A stretch of DNA of 64,000 nucleotides from Nymphaea colorata (taxonomy: Eukaryota; Streptophyta; Magnoliopsida; Nymphaeales; Nymphaeaceae), in NCBI RefSeq assembly GCF_008831285.2, contig NC_045145.1, positions 15,020,040-15,084,039 of the forward strand, written 5' to 3'. Below, in pieces: positions 44,872-59,374 of the stretch. How positions within the stretch are numbered: position 1 is the stretch's first letter; the number at the start of each line of letters is the position of its first letter. The notes below the pieces were generated by a model. It ran no database searches. It saw only the letters and a program-made list of their open reading frames with translations, and was not told the DNA's origin. A program made the position numbers and the translations under genes.

Positions 44872-47800
44872 ATGGAGTTTCATCCAATGCATTGGAGATT
44901 TGATACAAAGAAAATAATCTTAGTTATAGCAGTTGTGACCACTGCTGGTGCCGTGCTTCAGACTTGTTCACTTCCTCATCCAGCAGCATTTCGGCCTCTG
45001 TTCTCTGTAGTTACAGTTACTACATTTGAGACTCCAAACAACACTACACGGAAGAGTGAAACTGTACCTTCTAATGTTAGAGATGAACAACTGCCTGCAG
45101 TATCGTTTCCAGTGAACCAGCCTGCAGACCAGGCCACACGGGTAGCACCTCAGGCAATTACTTTGTTCAATTCCACTATATCTAACACAACAAGTGTTAC
45201 AAGCCCCAATACGCCACCAAGTGATGATGGTCTTAGAGAGTCAGATTTTGCTGATCCTGTTTCAGAAATTGTCTATGAGAATGACAGTACTGCTAAAAGT
45301 TCCAGTAAACAGGAAGCTTCTGGTTCTTCTTTGGCACAAAATATTGTGGAAGGTTCAAGGATGTCCAATTCACACGCCAATTTCATTCCAATAGGTGAAA
45401 ACAGGAATAAAAGAATCAGTCCGAAGAATGACATACCAAAGCTGAAGCTGAAAGCACCTACAACATTGTCTTTTCCTAAACGTACTCGGGCAGATTCTCG
45501 TACAAAGGTGAATACAGTCTAGTGTTGATACCCTTTCTTGACTGACACAATGAGCTTTATGAAGGACACTCTTCTTTGTTTCTGTGACTTGTAGAATGAA
45601 GTGGGATTTATGCCCCCAGATCAGGCTCTTCTATATGCCAAACACGAGATTCAAAATGCCCCTATAGTTACAGATGATCCTGATCTGCACCCACCAGTAT
45701 TCCGAAATGTTTCAACATTCAAAAGGTCCATTCCAAATACTCAGCATTTTAAATAGTTATGTCTTTTCCACTTTTAAACTGCATTATTTTCTCTGTTTTC
45801 ATATCCTAGGAATTTAAAAAGCCGGTTCTATCCGATGAGGCATTAGTGGTCACCTGCTATATTTCATTGTGAATATATTTTCACTCTTCCACAATAATTA
45901 AATATCTATTGAATAATCATTGAGTGATGATTCCTTCTCTTTTTTTGTGATAACTGTGAAATAACAAGAAAAACATCAAAAAAAGAATATACAGGCTCGC
46001 GGCTGTCAGACATTCCTGTTACCGCCAAAATGCGGCACTTAGTAACTAGATTATTATTTTTGTCAATTTAAATTTGTTATTCTAGAAAGGGATAAAAAGA
46101 TATGATGAGCAGTATTATTGTGTTATTGCCAGCTTGCCCTTTGCTTTTCTCGTACATGAGTATTTTTTTCATATTAAAACCATGTAATTTTAAGCCTGAT
46201 AGAGTAAGTCTACTTATCATTTCTGCTTGTACCCATGCTAATGGATGAAGAATGGTAAGAGGATTATCTTATTTATGCTATTTCCTGGATCCACAAAATG
46301 AGGAAATTAGGTTGCTAGAAGGGATTGAACCAGAAAATTATTACAGGGGAGCCAGCTATATATTGTTTCTGGTTATCAAGGCCAAGGGATTGCTAGACCT
46401 TTCATTCGCTCAGGCCCATGGATATGTGCACTGGCCACCAGCAGCCAGATGTGAGAGAGAGAGAGAGAGAGAGAGAATGTGGCCTGTCATTGTTCATTTT
46501 TTATGGTGAGTCTTTGGTTTTGGACATTTTTTGGGGGTTATGTTTTGAAAACTTCAAAAAAGAAAAGCTGAAGCATGGACTTTTCAAATTGGTTATGTTT
46601 TGAAAACTTCAAAAAGGAAAAGCTGAAGCATGGACTTTTCAAATTATCTTATGGAAAGTGATCCAATTTTATAAAGAGATATAGGATGGGCATGTGCTTT
46701 GTAAAATTTTTATAAGAGATATAGTATCTTATGATGTGAGGACCATCAAATGTCCTTTTCAATCTTTTGTATTTGCTTTTCGGATTTCTCAATATTTCAG
46801 GAGAGGTCAGGCTTCCCTGACGCCATCTCCACTCCTGGTTGCTAGGTATTTTCTATAATCCATGTTGCAGAGTTATTTTTGGAAGAGGACGGCATGGTTT
46901 CTTAGATCAATTCTGTTACACAGTTTCATCCGTGAGATGCTTTTACTTAATATGTATCTTGGTTTTAAGTTTGCTCTAAATTGTAGGGTGGATATGTGGA
47001 CCTGTATTTAGGAGCTCTACTTCTGGTGGAAATATGCTGCATGCTGAGCGGTTCCTTACATGCTTTGAATTTGATAGGTGGATATTTCTTATCCCTGTTT
47101 TGTCATTATAATGAGCTTGGAAGATGCTCGAAGTATGTTCCACTGTAATAAGAAATTAGTTTTCCTCGGAATTCATCGTACAAAGCATGGAAATTTTCCA
47201 GCTTACTAGGGATGTTGAAGAAGCTTTATTATGTAGTCAAATATAACTAAGCACCTACAGGGCTTCTATCTAGGCATAGAATATATATACGCATTTGAAG
47301 CATGTGAGTACGTGCACCATAAATAATTTGCATGTTACAAAGTTAGAACTGGATATTTGTTATGCCAGTCACAGACTACATGTCTGGTGCAGTGGTGGGA
47401 AGATAAAATAGATTGAGTTGAGCTCAAAAACTGGCTGACCCATACTGGTACCAAGTGCATCTGTTGGTATGACACCAGTAAGGACTAAGGAGGCTTGTGT
47501 TATGTAGCCGAAATCATGTCATAAATCTGTCTAGGTTGAGAACCATTGTCCACACAACATGTAATAATAGTATGTCAGCGGTGAGCTTGGTGGATTTGCT
47601 CATGTTAAAAAGGAAAAAGGCAAGTGAGAACATAGTGAAGAATAGAAATGGACTTACCTATGTGCAGGTGATGTTCTGAATATAGCATGTGTTGTCAAAC
47701 TTTTTGTTTTAGAATTACCTGTTAAATATCTAGCCAATGGGAAAATCTGTTGGGCCATAGGAATTAGCAATTGTGGAAGTATCAGTTTCTTTAAAATGTA

Positions 47801-50030
47801 AATGAAAGACATAAATTTCTATTTATTTGGCAATAGCAGGTCTATTTTTCTTCACTTTGCTTACACAGCTGGAAGAACATTTTAGAGTATTTTCTAACCA
47901 AATAAGGAAAAAGGAAAATGGAAAAATTGGTGAGAACTGTTTTGGCCTCCTCTCCATTATTTTTTCTGTATTACTATTATTGTTATTATATTATATTAAT
48001 CGTGATTATCGTTAGTACAACTACAACTACTATTGTTCTTTGTATCTGTTTGCACTGCGAATAACTTAAAAACTTCAATATTCTATACCAAACCTGAAGA
48101 TCATGTATGCAAGGAAATATAGTAACCAGCTATGTCCATTGTTGGAATACGATAAATGGACATACTCACAATTGTTTTTTATGACATTCAATGTCTATGT
48201 GGTCAATCTAATAGAGGCAGTGCACTTTTGATAGGGATTTCCAGGCTGCACTATGGCCACATGCTGCAACTTGTGTGCTTTCTCTACTTTTGAGTTGCAC
48301 TGAATGTTGAACTGTCTTTGCTCCTTACTATCTCCACACGATTCATCCTAATATATGGCATAATGTTTACTTCTGGCCCTGTCACCTAGCTGGCAAAAGA
48401 TAGGGATGTACTGCTTTCTGAAAGTATGCATGTATATTTTCCACTTTTATCACTTGTTCTTCTATGAAAACTCATGACAGCATTCTGTTTTTCCATTTCT
48501 AAACATTCAGGAGCTATGAACTCATGGAAAAGATACTTAAAGTTCACATATACCCAGATGGAGAGAGACCAATTTTCCATACACCAGAGCTGAAAGGAAT
48601 TTATGCATCTGAAGGATGGTTTATGAAATTGATGGAGGAGAACAGACAATTCGTAGTGAAGGACCCAGAGAAGGCACACTTGTTTTACTTACCTTATGGC
48701 TCTCATCAGTTAAAGCTAGCTTTGTATGTTCCTAATTCGCACAATATGCGCCCACTTTCTATCTATTTGAGGGACTATGTGAATACAATTGCATCAAAGT
48801 ACCGGTTCTGGAATCGAACAAGAGGAGCAGATCACTTTCTTGTCGCTTGCCATGACTGGGTAAGCATCATTTTGCCAGCAATCTATCTGAAGTGTGCATG
48901 CATCCATGAAAATAACATCCAGAACCACCCCGTTGATAGAGTAAAATGCCAAAGTACCGCATCATTTGTTGTAGCTTGCTATGATGGGCAAGCTATTATC
49001 AGTGCAAAAGGCTTTACCCTGTATAAGATTTAGTTCAAGGCAATGGGGAAACGTTGGAAAATCTTTCTGATAATAGGAAAAAGCCATGCAGACTTTTCTT
49101 GATGGTGCTAAATTTGTGAAAACTCCATTGTGAGGTTAGGGCTCCATTTCCATATGCCATGTAGTGATGGAACCAAAATTTTTGAACTCACATTATTTGT
49201 GCAACAGGACTCATTGTAAGGTCACCGGTTGGGGACATTGAACTCTGTGATCCTACTTTTGACTTGAACATTTCCAAAACTTTCTTACATCTCATGGATC
49301 TCTCCCTCTCTCTCTCTAGGGTCCATACACTACGAAGGAACATGATGAACTTTGTCATAACACCATAAAGGCCCTTTGCAATGCCGATCTGTCAGAAGGG
49401 TTCTTCGTTCGTGGGAAAGATGTCTCACTCCCCGAAACCACTATCCGCACTCCAAAGAGACCCCTCAGATACCTTGGTGGAAGACCTGTATCCCAGCGGT
49501 CAATCCTTGCTTTCTTTGCAGGAAACATGCATGGGCGAGTACGGCCAGTACTTCTAAAGTATTGGTCTGATAAAGATGAAGACATGAAAATCTATGGACC
49601 TCTACCAAACCGAGTTTCCAGACAGATGTCCTATGTTCAGCATATGAAATCAAGCAAGTTTTGTATTTGCCCTATGGGTTATGAGGTTAACAGCCCAAGG
49701 ATAGTTGAGGCAATTTACAACGAGTGTGTTCCTGTGATAATAGCAGACAATTTTGTGTTACCTTTTGATGATATTTTGAATTGGAGTGAATTTTCAGTGG
49801 TTGTGGCAGAGAAGGAGATACCCAAGTTGAAGGATATTCTTATGGCTATTCCTCTTAGGAGGTACATTGCTTTGCAGAATAATGTTAAGCAAGTGCAAAA
49901 ACATTTCTTATGGCACAGCAAACCTGTTAAATATGACATCTTCCACATGATTTTGCATTCTGTATGGTTCAACAGATTGAACCAAATTCAATCTTGGTTA
50001 CCCTTTCACAGTGTCCATCTTTCAGTTTGA
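44872..50030 (+). CDS. Exostosin-type glycosyltransferase, family GT47 (608 aa, four coding exons)
   Basis: Golgi type II membrane glycosyltransferase of the plant exostosin family (probable glycosyltransferase At5g03795 / At3g07620 group). These enzymes are thought to build wall glycans, with the substrate unknown. Coding exons are 44872-45507, 45595-45725, 48511-48859 and 49320-50030, with agreeing phases. A short cytosolic tail is followed by a membrane anchor (about residues 15-30). Then comes a long Ser/Thr/Asn-rich stem of about 220 residues, and the exostosin domain from about 256 on. Landmarks are KILKVHIYPDGERP, EGWFMKLMEENRQFV, DPEKAHLFYLPY, RTRGADHFLVACHDW, FFAGNMHGRVRPVLL, SKFCICPMGYEVNSPRIVEA and KHFLWHSKPVKYDIFHMILH. 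The C terminus after NRLNQIQ (SWLPFHSVHLSV) is somewhat longer than I expect for the group. The 5' splice site of the 2.8-kb second intron (AAG|GTCCAT) is weak, but it is the one that keeps frame. Neighbouring MITEs lie upstream. Confidence 0.9.
46451..46474. repeat. GA microsatellite in GT47 intron
   Basis: (GA)n of about 11 units within the large second intron. Confidence 0.7.
46536..46645. repeat. Tandem duplication, two units of 55 bp, in GT47 intron
   Basis: GGTTATGTTTTGAAAACTTC at 46536 recurs at 46591; both units continue to GGACTTTTCAAATT with one base difference. It lies inside the second coding intron (45726-48510). Confidence 0.9.
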
Positions 50031-53000
50031 TAGTTATTCAGAGTGGAAGAGGACTATGGTTACACATCTTGGATCGCAGAATTAGTCGACACATATGGAG
50101 GTTGTACAGGGGAATCATACTTGACAGGGGTGTGGAGTCTACAGGCTTCCTCTTTACTTTAAGGTATACTTCTCTCGTTGTTTATTTGATTATTCAAGTG
50201 AACTTAGTCTGTTTAAGTGGGGTAACATTAGTCACTTAGGAAATGCTCCTTAACCAATAGATGAATGGCATTTTGTTAAAGGATTATTTATAGATGAACT
50301 TATTCAAATAACTCCCAGTTTAACAACCATTGGTTTTGAAGGTTTTGTTTCTAAAGACCGCTGCAAAAATCACATCAGAAACCCCTTGAAAATGTTTGCA
50401 GCTTAGGTGCTGATAGCCAGCTTCAATTCACATGCCGTAGTTGTTTTTCTGCTGATTCTTGGCTTTGAACCTTAGATCTCATGATTAGATATTTCTTGCT
50501 ACATGAGGCGAGGGAACGGAAGGTATTTCATACATATTAGTTGCTAAGGCATGGGATACATGAACCTGTGATCTATGATCCATATTAGTGGCCTATTTCT
50601 ATTGCCATGACCAACTTCTAAATCAACTTCCTGTGATCGCTGCCGCTCAACGTTACTCTGTTATGTAGTTGGTCCCGATTTGGGAAAAAAGGAAAAAGGA
50701 GTTACGAACTAGCTCCTAGTAAATGCAAGTCTAGACATAGAATTAATGAAGCTTGTATTAGGTTCCATTCTGTCCTTAGCATTTGTATTTACTTGAAATT
50801 TGGCAGGCCGGGTGGCGATGCTTTATGTGATGGCAAGATCACGGTAGATGGAAGTGAGATCAGGAGCTGGTGTTGCAGGTGCAAAATGCCGTGGTCCATA
50901 GTCACCGGCAGAGTTGTCATTCTGTTGCTCATGTTGCACCAACAAGGAAGTCTGTCGGCCTGGTGGTTTTGCACACCAGGTCACCTGCACCTGACCTGGT
51001 CTACAGTCATGAGACGGCCAGGTAAATCATTCCAACTTCCTGTTATTTTGTACAAAAGGGAAAAAATTCGATATAATCCATTTTTTCATTGTGTCCTCAC
51101 AAGCCTCCATGTTCTTACCTTGTGATCGATGAGGGTGATCATCCAGTGAATTTATTTCAACACTCTGAACACATTGCAATACTTCATTAATTTTTAAATA
51201 AGAAGAATTGAAAATAAACCTATGCGTCTCAGTACTATACAATCAATGTCTTTGGCGATGGTGTTGCACATAACAACAGTACGTAACTAAATCATATAGA
51301 AAGTGGACAGTCGTTGTTCCGAGTAGTACTAACCGAAACATTGCAATCTTACGGTTCACTTTTATGAGGGGATGAATACCACCGTCAACATTTTTCATCC
51401 TAAGGCAATTTTGATTTCTAAAGGACTAAGATACAACGAGGAGGCGTTTGATATGGCAGAAAAGAGGATAACTTTTACAAGGAAGAAGACCAGACGCTTT
51501 TTGGAGACAAAACGTTTAGAAGACCCGAAGATTCTCATAGTAAAAAAAAAAAGAAAAAGTTTTAAGAATTTCCTTCTTTCAGTATTTGAAGCATGCCCGC
51601 AGCGTAGAAATCATTTTCCCAACAACCCCATGGAAGATGGGGAGTGAAGTTGCTTCATAAGTCCTGAAAGATGTGAATCCATGCGGTCATTTGGAAGCAT
51701 AACAAAATATTTTCCTCATGGGAGGATGGGAGATGACCTAGCAGACAATCTGAAAGAGATGGTATGGAATTGCTGCATTTTATGCTGAGGCTTAAAATTG
51801 GGACATAAAAGCTAAGGAACTCTTGGCGATTTGGTTGAAACAGGATCGAGGTGTCAAATTGAAGAGGGTAGTGGCCAGGAGTGGAGACAGAAAGATAGCA
51901 GTGGCAGTTTTGAAGTGCCATGGTGTGATGGCCAGGTAGATGAGAGTGCTGGCTAGGGGATCTGGTCAGACAAAAAATATTTTTTATCCCTTAATAATGT
52001 CTCCATTTTGTGTCTAACAATAGAGGGTGGAAATGTTGCTTGGCGAGTCTTTTGGCAGCAAGAACGGAGGCAGATTAGGATGTTGAACAGATTTGTGGTA
52101 TCGAATGAGAAAAACCGGACGGTGGCAGATCGGTGTTGATTAGGAGTTGTTGACGGCAGATATCATCTTTGTTAAGCTGTAGGAATGGGCCAGAAGAGCG
52201 TCTTAATGGCTTGTAAAAGGGCTTTGTTTTACAGGTTAGGGCTGCTGGATTGAAGTAGCCAGTTAGCTGTGTTCTTGTTCTCTGCTTTGTCGTCCTTCCA
52301 TACATATGATTTTGTTGGCTAATAAAGGTGAAAAGGTTTTCATTGGAACTGAACCAGACACAAGTTTTCAATTGGTCCAATTAACAAGCTAGCCAGCTGA
52401 CCGCTTGATTTGCTAGATCCAACAAAGGTAAGGTGTTCCAGGGAAGAGAGGATATCAGGCAAGTCGGTATGATTTTCTACCCAGGCGACTAGCTTCCTGA
52501 TCCATTTTCAATGCCTTCGTGCTTAAAGTTCCAAAAGCAAGCATGACCTTAGGTGAGACGCAAATGATCATACATTCACTCATATAAATTTCTTGAAAAA
52601 GCTTATGAGAAATCTACTCACGGTGCATTCAAGACAGACGAAAGTAGTACCTGCAAGACAGAAAAACAGTCGTTATTGCGATAAGAATAGATTCCCATTC
52701 CCGCTAACGTAATACCACACACAACGGTGTTAATTTATTTTAAATGGTTGGTTCTTGCGTTTAAATTTTTTGATTTTCTGAAGAACTTATTTATAAGTTA
52801 AAAGTAAACATTTTCCTTCTTCTTTAGATACCAACAAGATGAAACATTAATAATTTATTCATTATGAGCTTCTTTTTGTTGGTATTTTTGTTACAATTTG
52901 TGGTTTAATTATATATAATAATTATTTTTTTGAATTAATTATATATAATAGTCGCCGTACCCGTATCAAGATTTTAAAAAATACCGTACCCGTACCCGTA

Positions 53001-53700
53001 CCATTGTGACATAGAACTCAACAGTTCACGGTTAAGCAAGGGGTCAAACATGCACCATTTGCTATATTTATCTATTTCATGATCTGTACATCAAATAATT
53101 AAATATCTTATAACCAAACATTACAACTCAGTTATGCTAACAGTCTATTGCATGTTTAAACAAATCCATGCATTAACAAACTAAACAATCAAGAATATGT
53201 AGTTTAGATGAACCATACTAAAATCTGCTCACCGTAGAGGGAAATACTATTCACTACGTTCTCCGGGCATGTCCTTGGGTGTGGTTTCCCAGTCCAGCCC
53301 ACCTATTGACAATTAGATAGTATAATTAGAACCTCGACATACCGGACCAAATTTTCAAGAATTTGATTTGACGTAACCTTATTTATGCAGCAAGAGATCC
53401 ACTTAAGAAAACAGGATCCTATTATCATATGAAGATCAGTTTGACTTAAGATCCTCATTTTGAAGATCAATTTAACTTAAGATGGGCAGTGAAGGTCCTT
53501 ATGAAAAAAAAAAAAACTCGAAAGATCTGATCGAAGATCATAGAGCGGCTCGCCCATCGATCTTAAATCCTTGAACCGTAAATGATATCGAGATCGGACG
53601 AAACCGTGGCTCCGTTAGGTTTTGGATTTTCCTGATCTCCGAGTTTGTGCAAGTTCAATTTCTCAGATATCTAAATCATCCAAATCTGAACCCCTACACG
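50031..53700. other. Downstream of GT47: long non-coding stretch
   Basis: No gene recognised. The first 170 bp may be 3' untranslated sequence of the GT47 gene; candidate splice sites at about 50163 (AAG|GTATAC) and 50806 (TGGCAG) would allow a 3'-UTR intron, which cannot be confirmed here. A short CGTACC-word repeat lies at about 52954-53002, and a direct repeat of GAAGATCA-TTTAACTTAAGAT words around 53431-53482. Confidence 0.35.
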
Positions 53701-55949
53701 GCCCGTAGCTTTTGGGGACTAATATTGGCCGCTGCTCTCTTTCCACATGCTCATCTTCTCTTGGATACCATGGAATAAACTTGCTTGGTCCTCTCTGTCC
53801 CCCTCGCCCTCCTTTTCATCCAAGCACTTCTTTGTCCTCTACTTTCAGGCATTACCATGTCAATGACTTCTCTTCGAAACTGAGCCATCAATTTTGCATA
53901 CTCTCTCTCTCTCGTTTATGATCATGAATTTTTCTTTATGTTTTGATTGCTGCTTGTTTTTGTATTATGGTGACATCTTGTCACCCATTTTCAACCATTC
54001 ACCACAAATGCGTGCGCATATGCATATGTGGCCGCACCAGTTGTCGCTTTGAGATAACAACACCTTTTATAAAGTGATGGCAACCTACAGCTTCTCCTTC
54101 ATGCTGCCATATATTACTTTAAATAACCATAATGGCTAGTAAGTGATTGGTCCACTTATGTATATAAGATTTTGACACCTTTATGTAGATTGCAAGAGTT
54201 TGGTACCAAGGTTCGTCTTGGTTTCTGCAGTCTAAATGAGAACAGCCTGCCCATAGAAAATTGCAGTCGGCAGGCAGGAGTTTGGAGGCAAGTGAAGTAG
54301 AAAACTTCTAGTCCAAACTAGAGTTTGATCGTACCCCCCAAACCAAATGAAGCTCTTTTCTTCGTTTCTGCCTTATTTTAGTGAAAGTTTCACATCAGGG
54401 CCACTTTTTGCCCACAACTTAAAAATGAAAAAGAGAGAAGGAATTATTTTTAATGATTTATTTTAATAAGAGATAGACTTTTCATGAAAACACTGTTTGA
54501 TAACGACATAAAGTAAATTTCCATTAATTTGACAAACGAAAAGCCTTAGCTGCGATCTTTGTTTTTTCAACGTTCCCCAAGTTCAGATTTCATTTAACCT
54601 TGTCAGTGGCTCGAACTAATTGATAAGGGTTCAAAGTTAAAAATGTAACTCAACGTAAGATAAAATTGAAATATTATGCCTCAACATTAATTGCTTTGCA
54701 GCTAGTTAACATTGAATTCAATAGTTTGTACGAAAGTTTGGCCTTATTTAGAATTGCAGGACAAATGGGTGTGAAGCCCCCTTGACTAATGCTGCCCAAA
54801 ATGACTGGCTCAAGTGAAAGAAGCAATCAATTTGAGTTGAGACACTCCATTCTAAAATGGCAGCACGGTGTCTGTAACTTTAACAGGCAACGAATTTCTG
54901 CATCTTCAGGCGTGGATTCGAAACTTATCAACTCTCTTCGGACTTCCAAATTTCTAAGGCTGCTTCTTCTTGTCCCTGATGTCAAAATACAGAAACGAAG
55001 TCTGTAGCAGGTTAGCTACCAAAACCTTCATCTGTTCCTTGATGTAAACCATGGGTTCTGAACTTCATTGGGTTAAAGAAGTTCCCGCTTTGGGCGACGA
55101 ACATCACCTAGATGAGGAAATCTGATCACAATTCCGAAGTTAAAAAATGGGTATTCCTTACTGAAAAGTTGAACTGGATGCGCTTCCTATGAGGCAAGAG
55201 GAAAAGTTTTACCAGTCAAAAAGGCTTGTCAATTTCCAAGCCGTGATGGACGGGTTCTGAATCTTGGCAGATGCAGAAAAGAAGCCACGAGTTCATATCA
55301 GACAAGCTGACCGGTCCTCTGTTCATTCTTGGACCAATTATAATTGAAACCCAGCTTAATGTTTTGTTCTCCAGACTTATTTAATTATAAGTGGCTGCTC
55401 AGAGATAAGGGTGTTTGAATGGATGCCAAAATATTTTTTATTTCTTTTTCCATTACGATTCATCCTAAAGTTCGACGTTGTCGACACCCAACCGAAAATG
55501 CTCCACATCTTTTGATGTAGTCCGTCCAGACGAACTCGTCGTCTTGATATTTGTTGCCATCACTAGGAAGTAAACATATCAGACATGGATTTAATATCTA
55601 ATATATCAACTTTACACCATTTATTTGAATCAGTCTCCAAAATTCTAATCAACTTGAACCGACTTTTTAGGATTTAAACTAATGAGATAAAAGCTACAGA
55701 GAAACTAATGAGATCAAGTCTCAATTTTAGCTCATATCTTCTGATGTTCTAGTCCCACTAAGTTCTGTTTTAGTTCAATTTGAAAGCCACTATGCTAAGT
55801 GCCATATAGATATAGCTTGTGAATTCCCAATTAAGATTCAAGTTGTTTTTAAGGAAAACAATGATGTTTCTTCTATTAAAAATCCGATGCCACAAGCGCC
55901 ATTCTTTTTTTTTTTCTTGCTACAAACGCATTAGAATGTTAATATGTCG

Positions 55950-55950
<1 letters not shown>

Positions 55951-55982
<32 letters not shown>
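55951..55982. repeat. (TA)n microsatellite
   Basis: About 15 perfect TA units. Confidence 0.9.
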
Positions 55983-55985
<3 letters not shown>

Positions 55986-56196
55986 AGTTTGGAGACAACC
56001 AGGTCACTTGTCCAGATATATGGGCCATTTGCACAGCTAGTCTTCACGTTAAGTTTCCTTGTTTTTAGATGGGGTTAGCTGTTTGTAGCTGTACCAATAG
56101 TACCACAATCACAAAAATAACAAAACGGAAGTATTTCTCCGATGAAATGAAAGTCTTTCCAGTGCACCACTTCCAGACATTTTTATATGAAAAGGT

Positions 56197-56198
<2 letters not shown>

Positions 56199-56232
<34 letters not shown>
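56199..56232. repeat. (TA)n microsatellite
   Basis: About 16 TA units, 217 bp from the previous (TA)n run. Confidence 0.9.
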
Positions 56233-56233
<1 letters not shown>

Positions 56234-58989
56234 CCCAACGAACGATGGGACCCATTTAATTCTGGAAATAATATTGTATGGTTGTCTCATTCAGCTAAAC
56301 TTTGTCTGTACAAGGTGGGATGGGTCGTTATCAGAACGTTCGAGAACGAAACAAAGATAGACCTGTGGTTCATATAACTTTTATCTTTCATAAACGAAGA
56401 TGACTTGTGGTTAATATAACTTTTATCTTCATAAATAGATTTAACATTGGAATGAAAGCTCACCTTCCAGATCTTGTTTGACATTTGTCATAAAAATGTA
56501 TTATAGTTGATCATATGCCTTATCGGAGCTGCTTTTTTAATTAAGCACTTTCGACACTATGATTTCCCGTAATACATTGTCGGCAGTCGACCCCCACCCT
56601 CGAGGTAAATAAACGGGCGTGTCTTTAATTTGATTCTCCAAAGCTAATGGCATTGACAAGTGTTTAGTTAAGGGTGAAAGAAAGAGTGTTTTTCTCTCTG
56701 CCAAATGATGGAGGGAAGCATCATTTGTTCAATTCTTAGGGGCGCTATTAAGATATATCTTAATGGTTTCATTGTGCGACTGGAGTGTGGTATGAGCAAC
56801 CACCGCCATGACTTAGTGCTGCGAATTCGGACAACCGTTTCTGGAAATTGTCCACCAAATGCACAACAACCAGTTATATATTCGGAATTGCGATTCTTTC
56901 CAACCGGGAAGATGCCGTGGGCCAATTAAAAAAGTCGGTGGCCGAACTGTTTGAGTCAATTCCAACCAAGGACACCTCCCCTTTGTGAAATATTAAACAA
57001 AAGCAGCATGATTCCCTTGGAAGAAGAAAGAATCAGGGAATGGGGCGAGCGATAATTGAGAGACACCAAAAGCGAGCTGTTTAATCAATGACTGTGATGG
57101 GATCGCATTTTTATATAATAATACTGCCTTAACCTCCAGTCCACTGGACATCATTCACTGTGAACGACTTAATTATACAACTCTTCTTTCAATACTTTAA
57201 CCACTTTGTTCATAATTATAAGAGCTTTAGAAAGGAAAGCGAAGAAGAGAAGAGGTTTCAGGCTTCCTCTCCTTTGTTTGAAAAACTCCCAACCCAACTC
57301 ATGTATGTATGTATGTGCCTTCACGCGGAAAGTGGCCGCCCGCCCTCTGCGTTGGCATCCATGTTTAAATATGAAAAGCTCATCTCCTTCTCTTTCCTAC
57401 ATCTGGATCTGGATTTCCATGCAGTCGGGTTGCTGCTTACTGGATCTAAATCCAATATAAATAAGGCTAACCTGTTGAATCCCCATTTATTTTGGCCCCA
57501 TCATGAGAAATACAATACGAGATCGGGTTGGGCCGGACTACAAAGACCCGCAAATCTATCTCTGTGATACAAAACCAGGTAGAAACGGTCAATCGATGGA
57601 AGGGTCGGAGAAATTGAAGCAAAGTGAGGCCGAGTCTTCAGTGGAAGTCGGGCCTGATTTAGTTGACCCGAACCGCGTGCCTTAAGTCCCTCTCAAGACC
57701 GCTTAAATCAATTGGGTCCTGGGAGTTGTAGTTGACCCAACTCCAGTCTTTTGCATTGCTTCAATTTATTTCAAAATTTAAGTCCATGCCGAAGCTTGTG
57801 GAAAACGGAAGCATCCACCCATTATTCTGAATATATATATATATTTCATATATTTATCATTCCAGATTTGGTCACGGATTTACCTGAGAATTTGGAAACT
57901 TTACGGGACATGTCTTATCTTTATGCAGACCCAAATGTGTTCATGTCAAGCTATTCATTTGGTGCGGTGGGCAGGAGCCAAGAGATGAACTTGGTTCGAA
58001 TATCTCTGACTAGTGAAGTCCGGCCCGTGGTTGCTGTCTTGTGCCTGATATTTGGATCCAGGTCCATGATCTGATGGCACTGGATCTCCTCATAAAGGTC
58101 CTCGATTCGCGTGCCTTTCTTTATTTATTATTCAAAACATTAGTTTATTCTTTTTCCTTTTCCACAAACTTTTCCCAGAAAAGGGAAACTCTTTTTTTTT
58201 TTTTTGTAATTATTTTTTCTTTTTTGGCGAACGCTGGGGTCGACTCACTCCAACGGCTAGCCAGGTGTTTTCGGCCGTATTATTCTATTCAACGCTCCCC
58301 ACGAAATGTCCCAAATTAGCCCAACGCTTACTTGGTTTCACTCCCGGAGACCCGAACCTGGCTCTCTCGTTTGCAAAGTTTATGCTGCTTTCACGTGTGT
58401 TTTTCACTGTAATTTAATTCGGACGGAATTGGATGAGATTCCAGAGGATCCGACCCGGATTAGCATGACCTCTCAACGGGAGGGCTAAATTAGTAAAATG
58501 AGGAGAACGCTTCCTCATGGACTCGTTAAAACGGGCATCTGGCGATATTTTTGCGCTAATTTTATCTTAAAGCTCAATGCGTGCATTCCATTTCAAAATA
58601 ACGACCTCGAAAAGCGGTTTCACATTTAACTTTCTCATGAAAACTATGTGTTATGTTCACATTTTCTGATCGGAAAATTGAGATGCATGAATTTATCGCC
58701 GAATTTTAAGAGAGCAGGAATGATCGCATGGACACGTGGATCTGCATGTCTAAAGCTCACCACAACTTTTGAAGGCCAAAACCGTTGTCCACTTCAAATT
58801 CAATTTCATTTTTGTCCCCAAACACAAAAAATGAAAAACGTTGAAAAATAAAATAAATTAAAATTAAATTAACCTCGTAGCTGCGGCAATAAATGTCGCC
58901 ACTACAACGGTTATATCTTCCCCGACCCGAGACCTAACTTTATTTTCCGTTCAAGAAACCAAAAAGAAGAAAAAATTGGGAGTTAATAA

Positions 58990-59374
58990 CAAGACTCCCC
59001 TTCTCTTTCTCCCCCTCCCTCTCCCTCTCCCTCCTACGATCCTTCCGAGCTCTCAGAGGAAAATCTTTTTCCTCGCTTTCCTTTTGGGGTCTTCCTTCCT
59101 CTCCTTTAAAACTTTCTCTTCCTCCGCTGGCTGTTATTTCTCCTTCTGCGTCTCCGCCCTATCGCCAGAGCTCCAGGGGGAAGGAAATCTGTTTCCAAGT
59201 GGGAAAAGGGAATCCCCCCGCTTCCGTTTTCCCCTCCCCCGGACGAGTCTCTATTTATTTTTGTGGCTTTCCTGCTCCGGGAAGCCGGTGCTTCCGTTTT
59301 TTGAGGGTTGGAGTTTTCCGCTAGGAGGGAAGGAGGCTGGTTTTCGCTGTTGGGGAGTCGCTGTTAGGGTTAGA
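58990..59374 (+). promoter_or_regulatory. Pyrimidine-rich 5' leader of the galactosyltransferase gene
   Basis: Strong CT richness (CTCCCTCTCCCTCTCCCTCC around 59015-59035) with no ATG in the 385 bp before the start codon. This fits a TATA-less, CT-rich transcription start region. The exact start is not visible. Confidence 0.45.

Larger units (their letters stand above)
53701..58970. other. Non-coding stretch before the galactosyltransferase gene
   Basis: No gene recognised in about 5 kb. It contains several (TA)n runs, a short direct repeat at about 56366-56440 (GTGGTT-ATATAACTTTTATCTT twice), and T-runs. None of the open frames resembles a known family. Confidence 0.4.

Noticed and set aside
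52950-53005. CGTACC-word tandem repeat as a possible telomere or satellite
   Set aside because: There are only a few irregular units, and the sequence is not the plant telomere repeat TTTAGGG.
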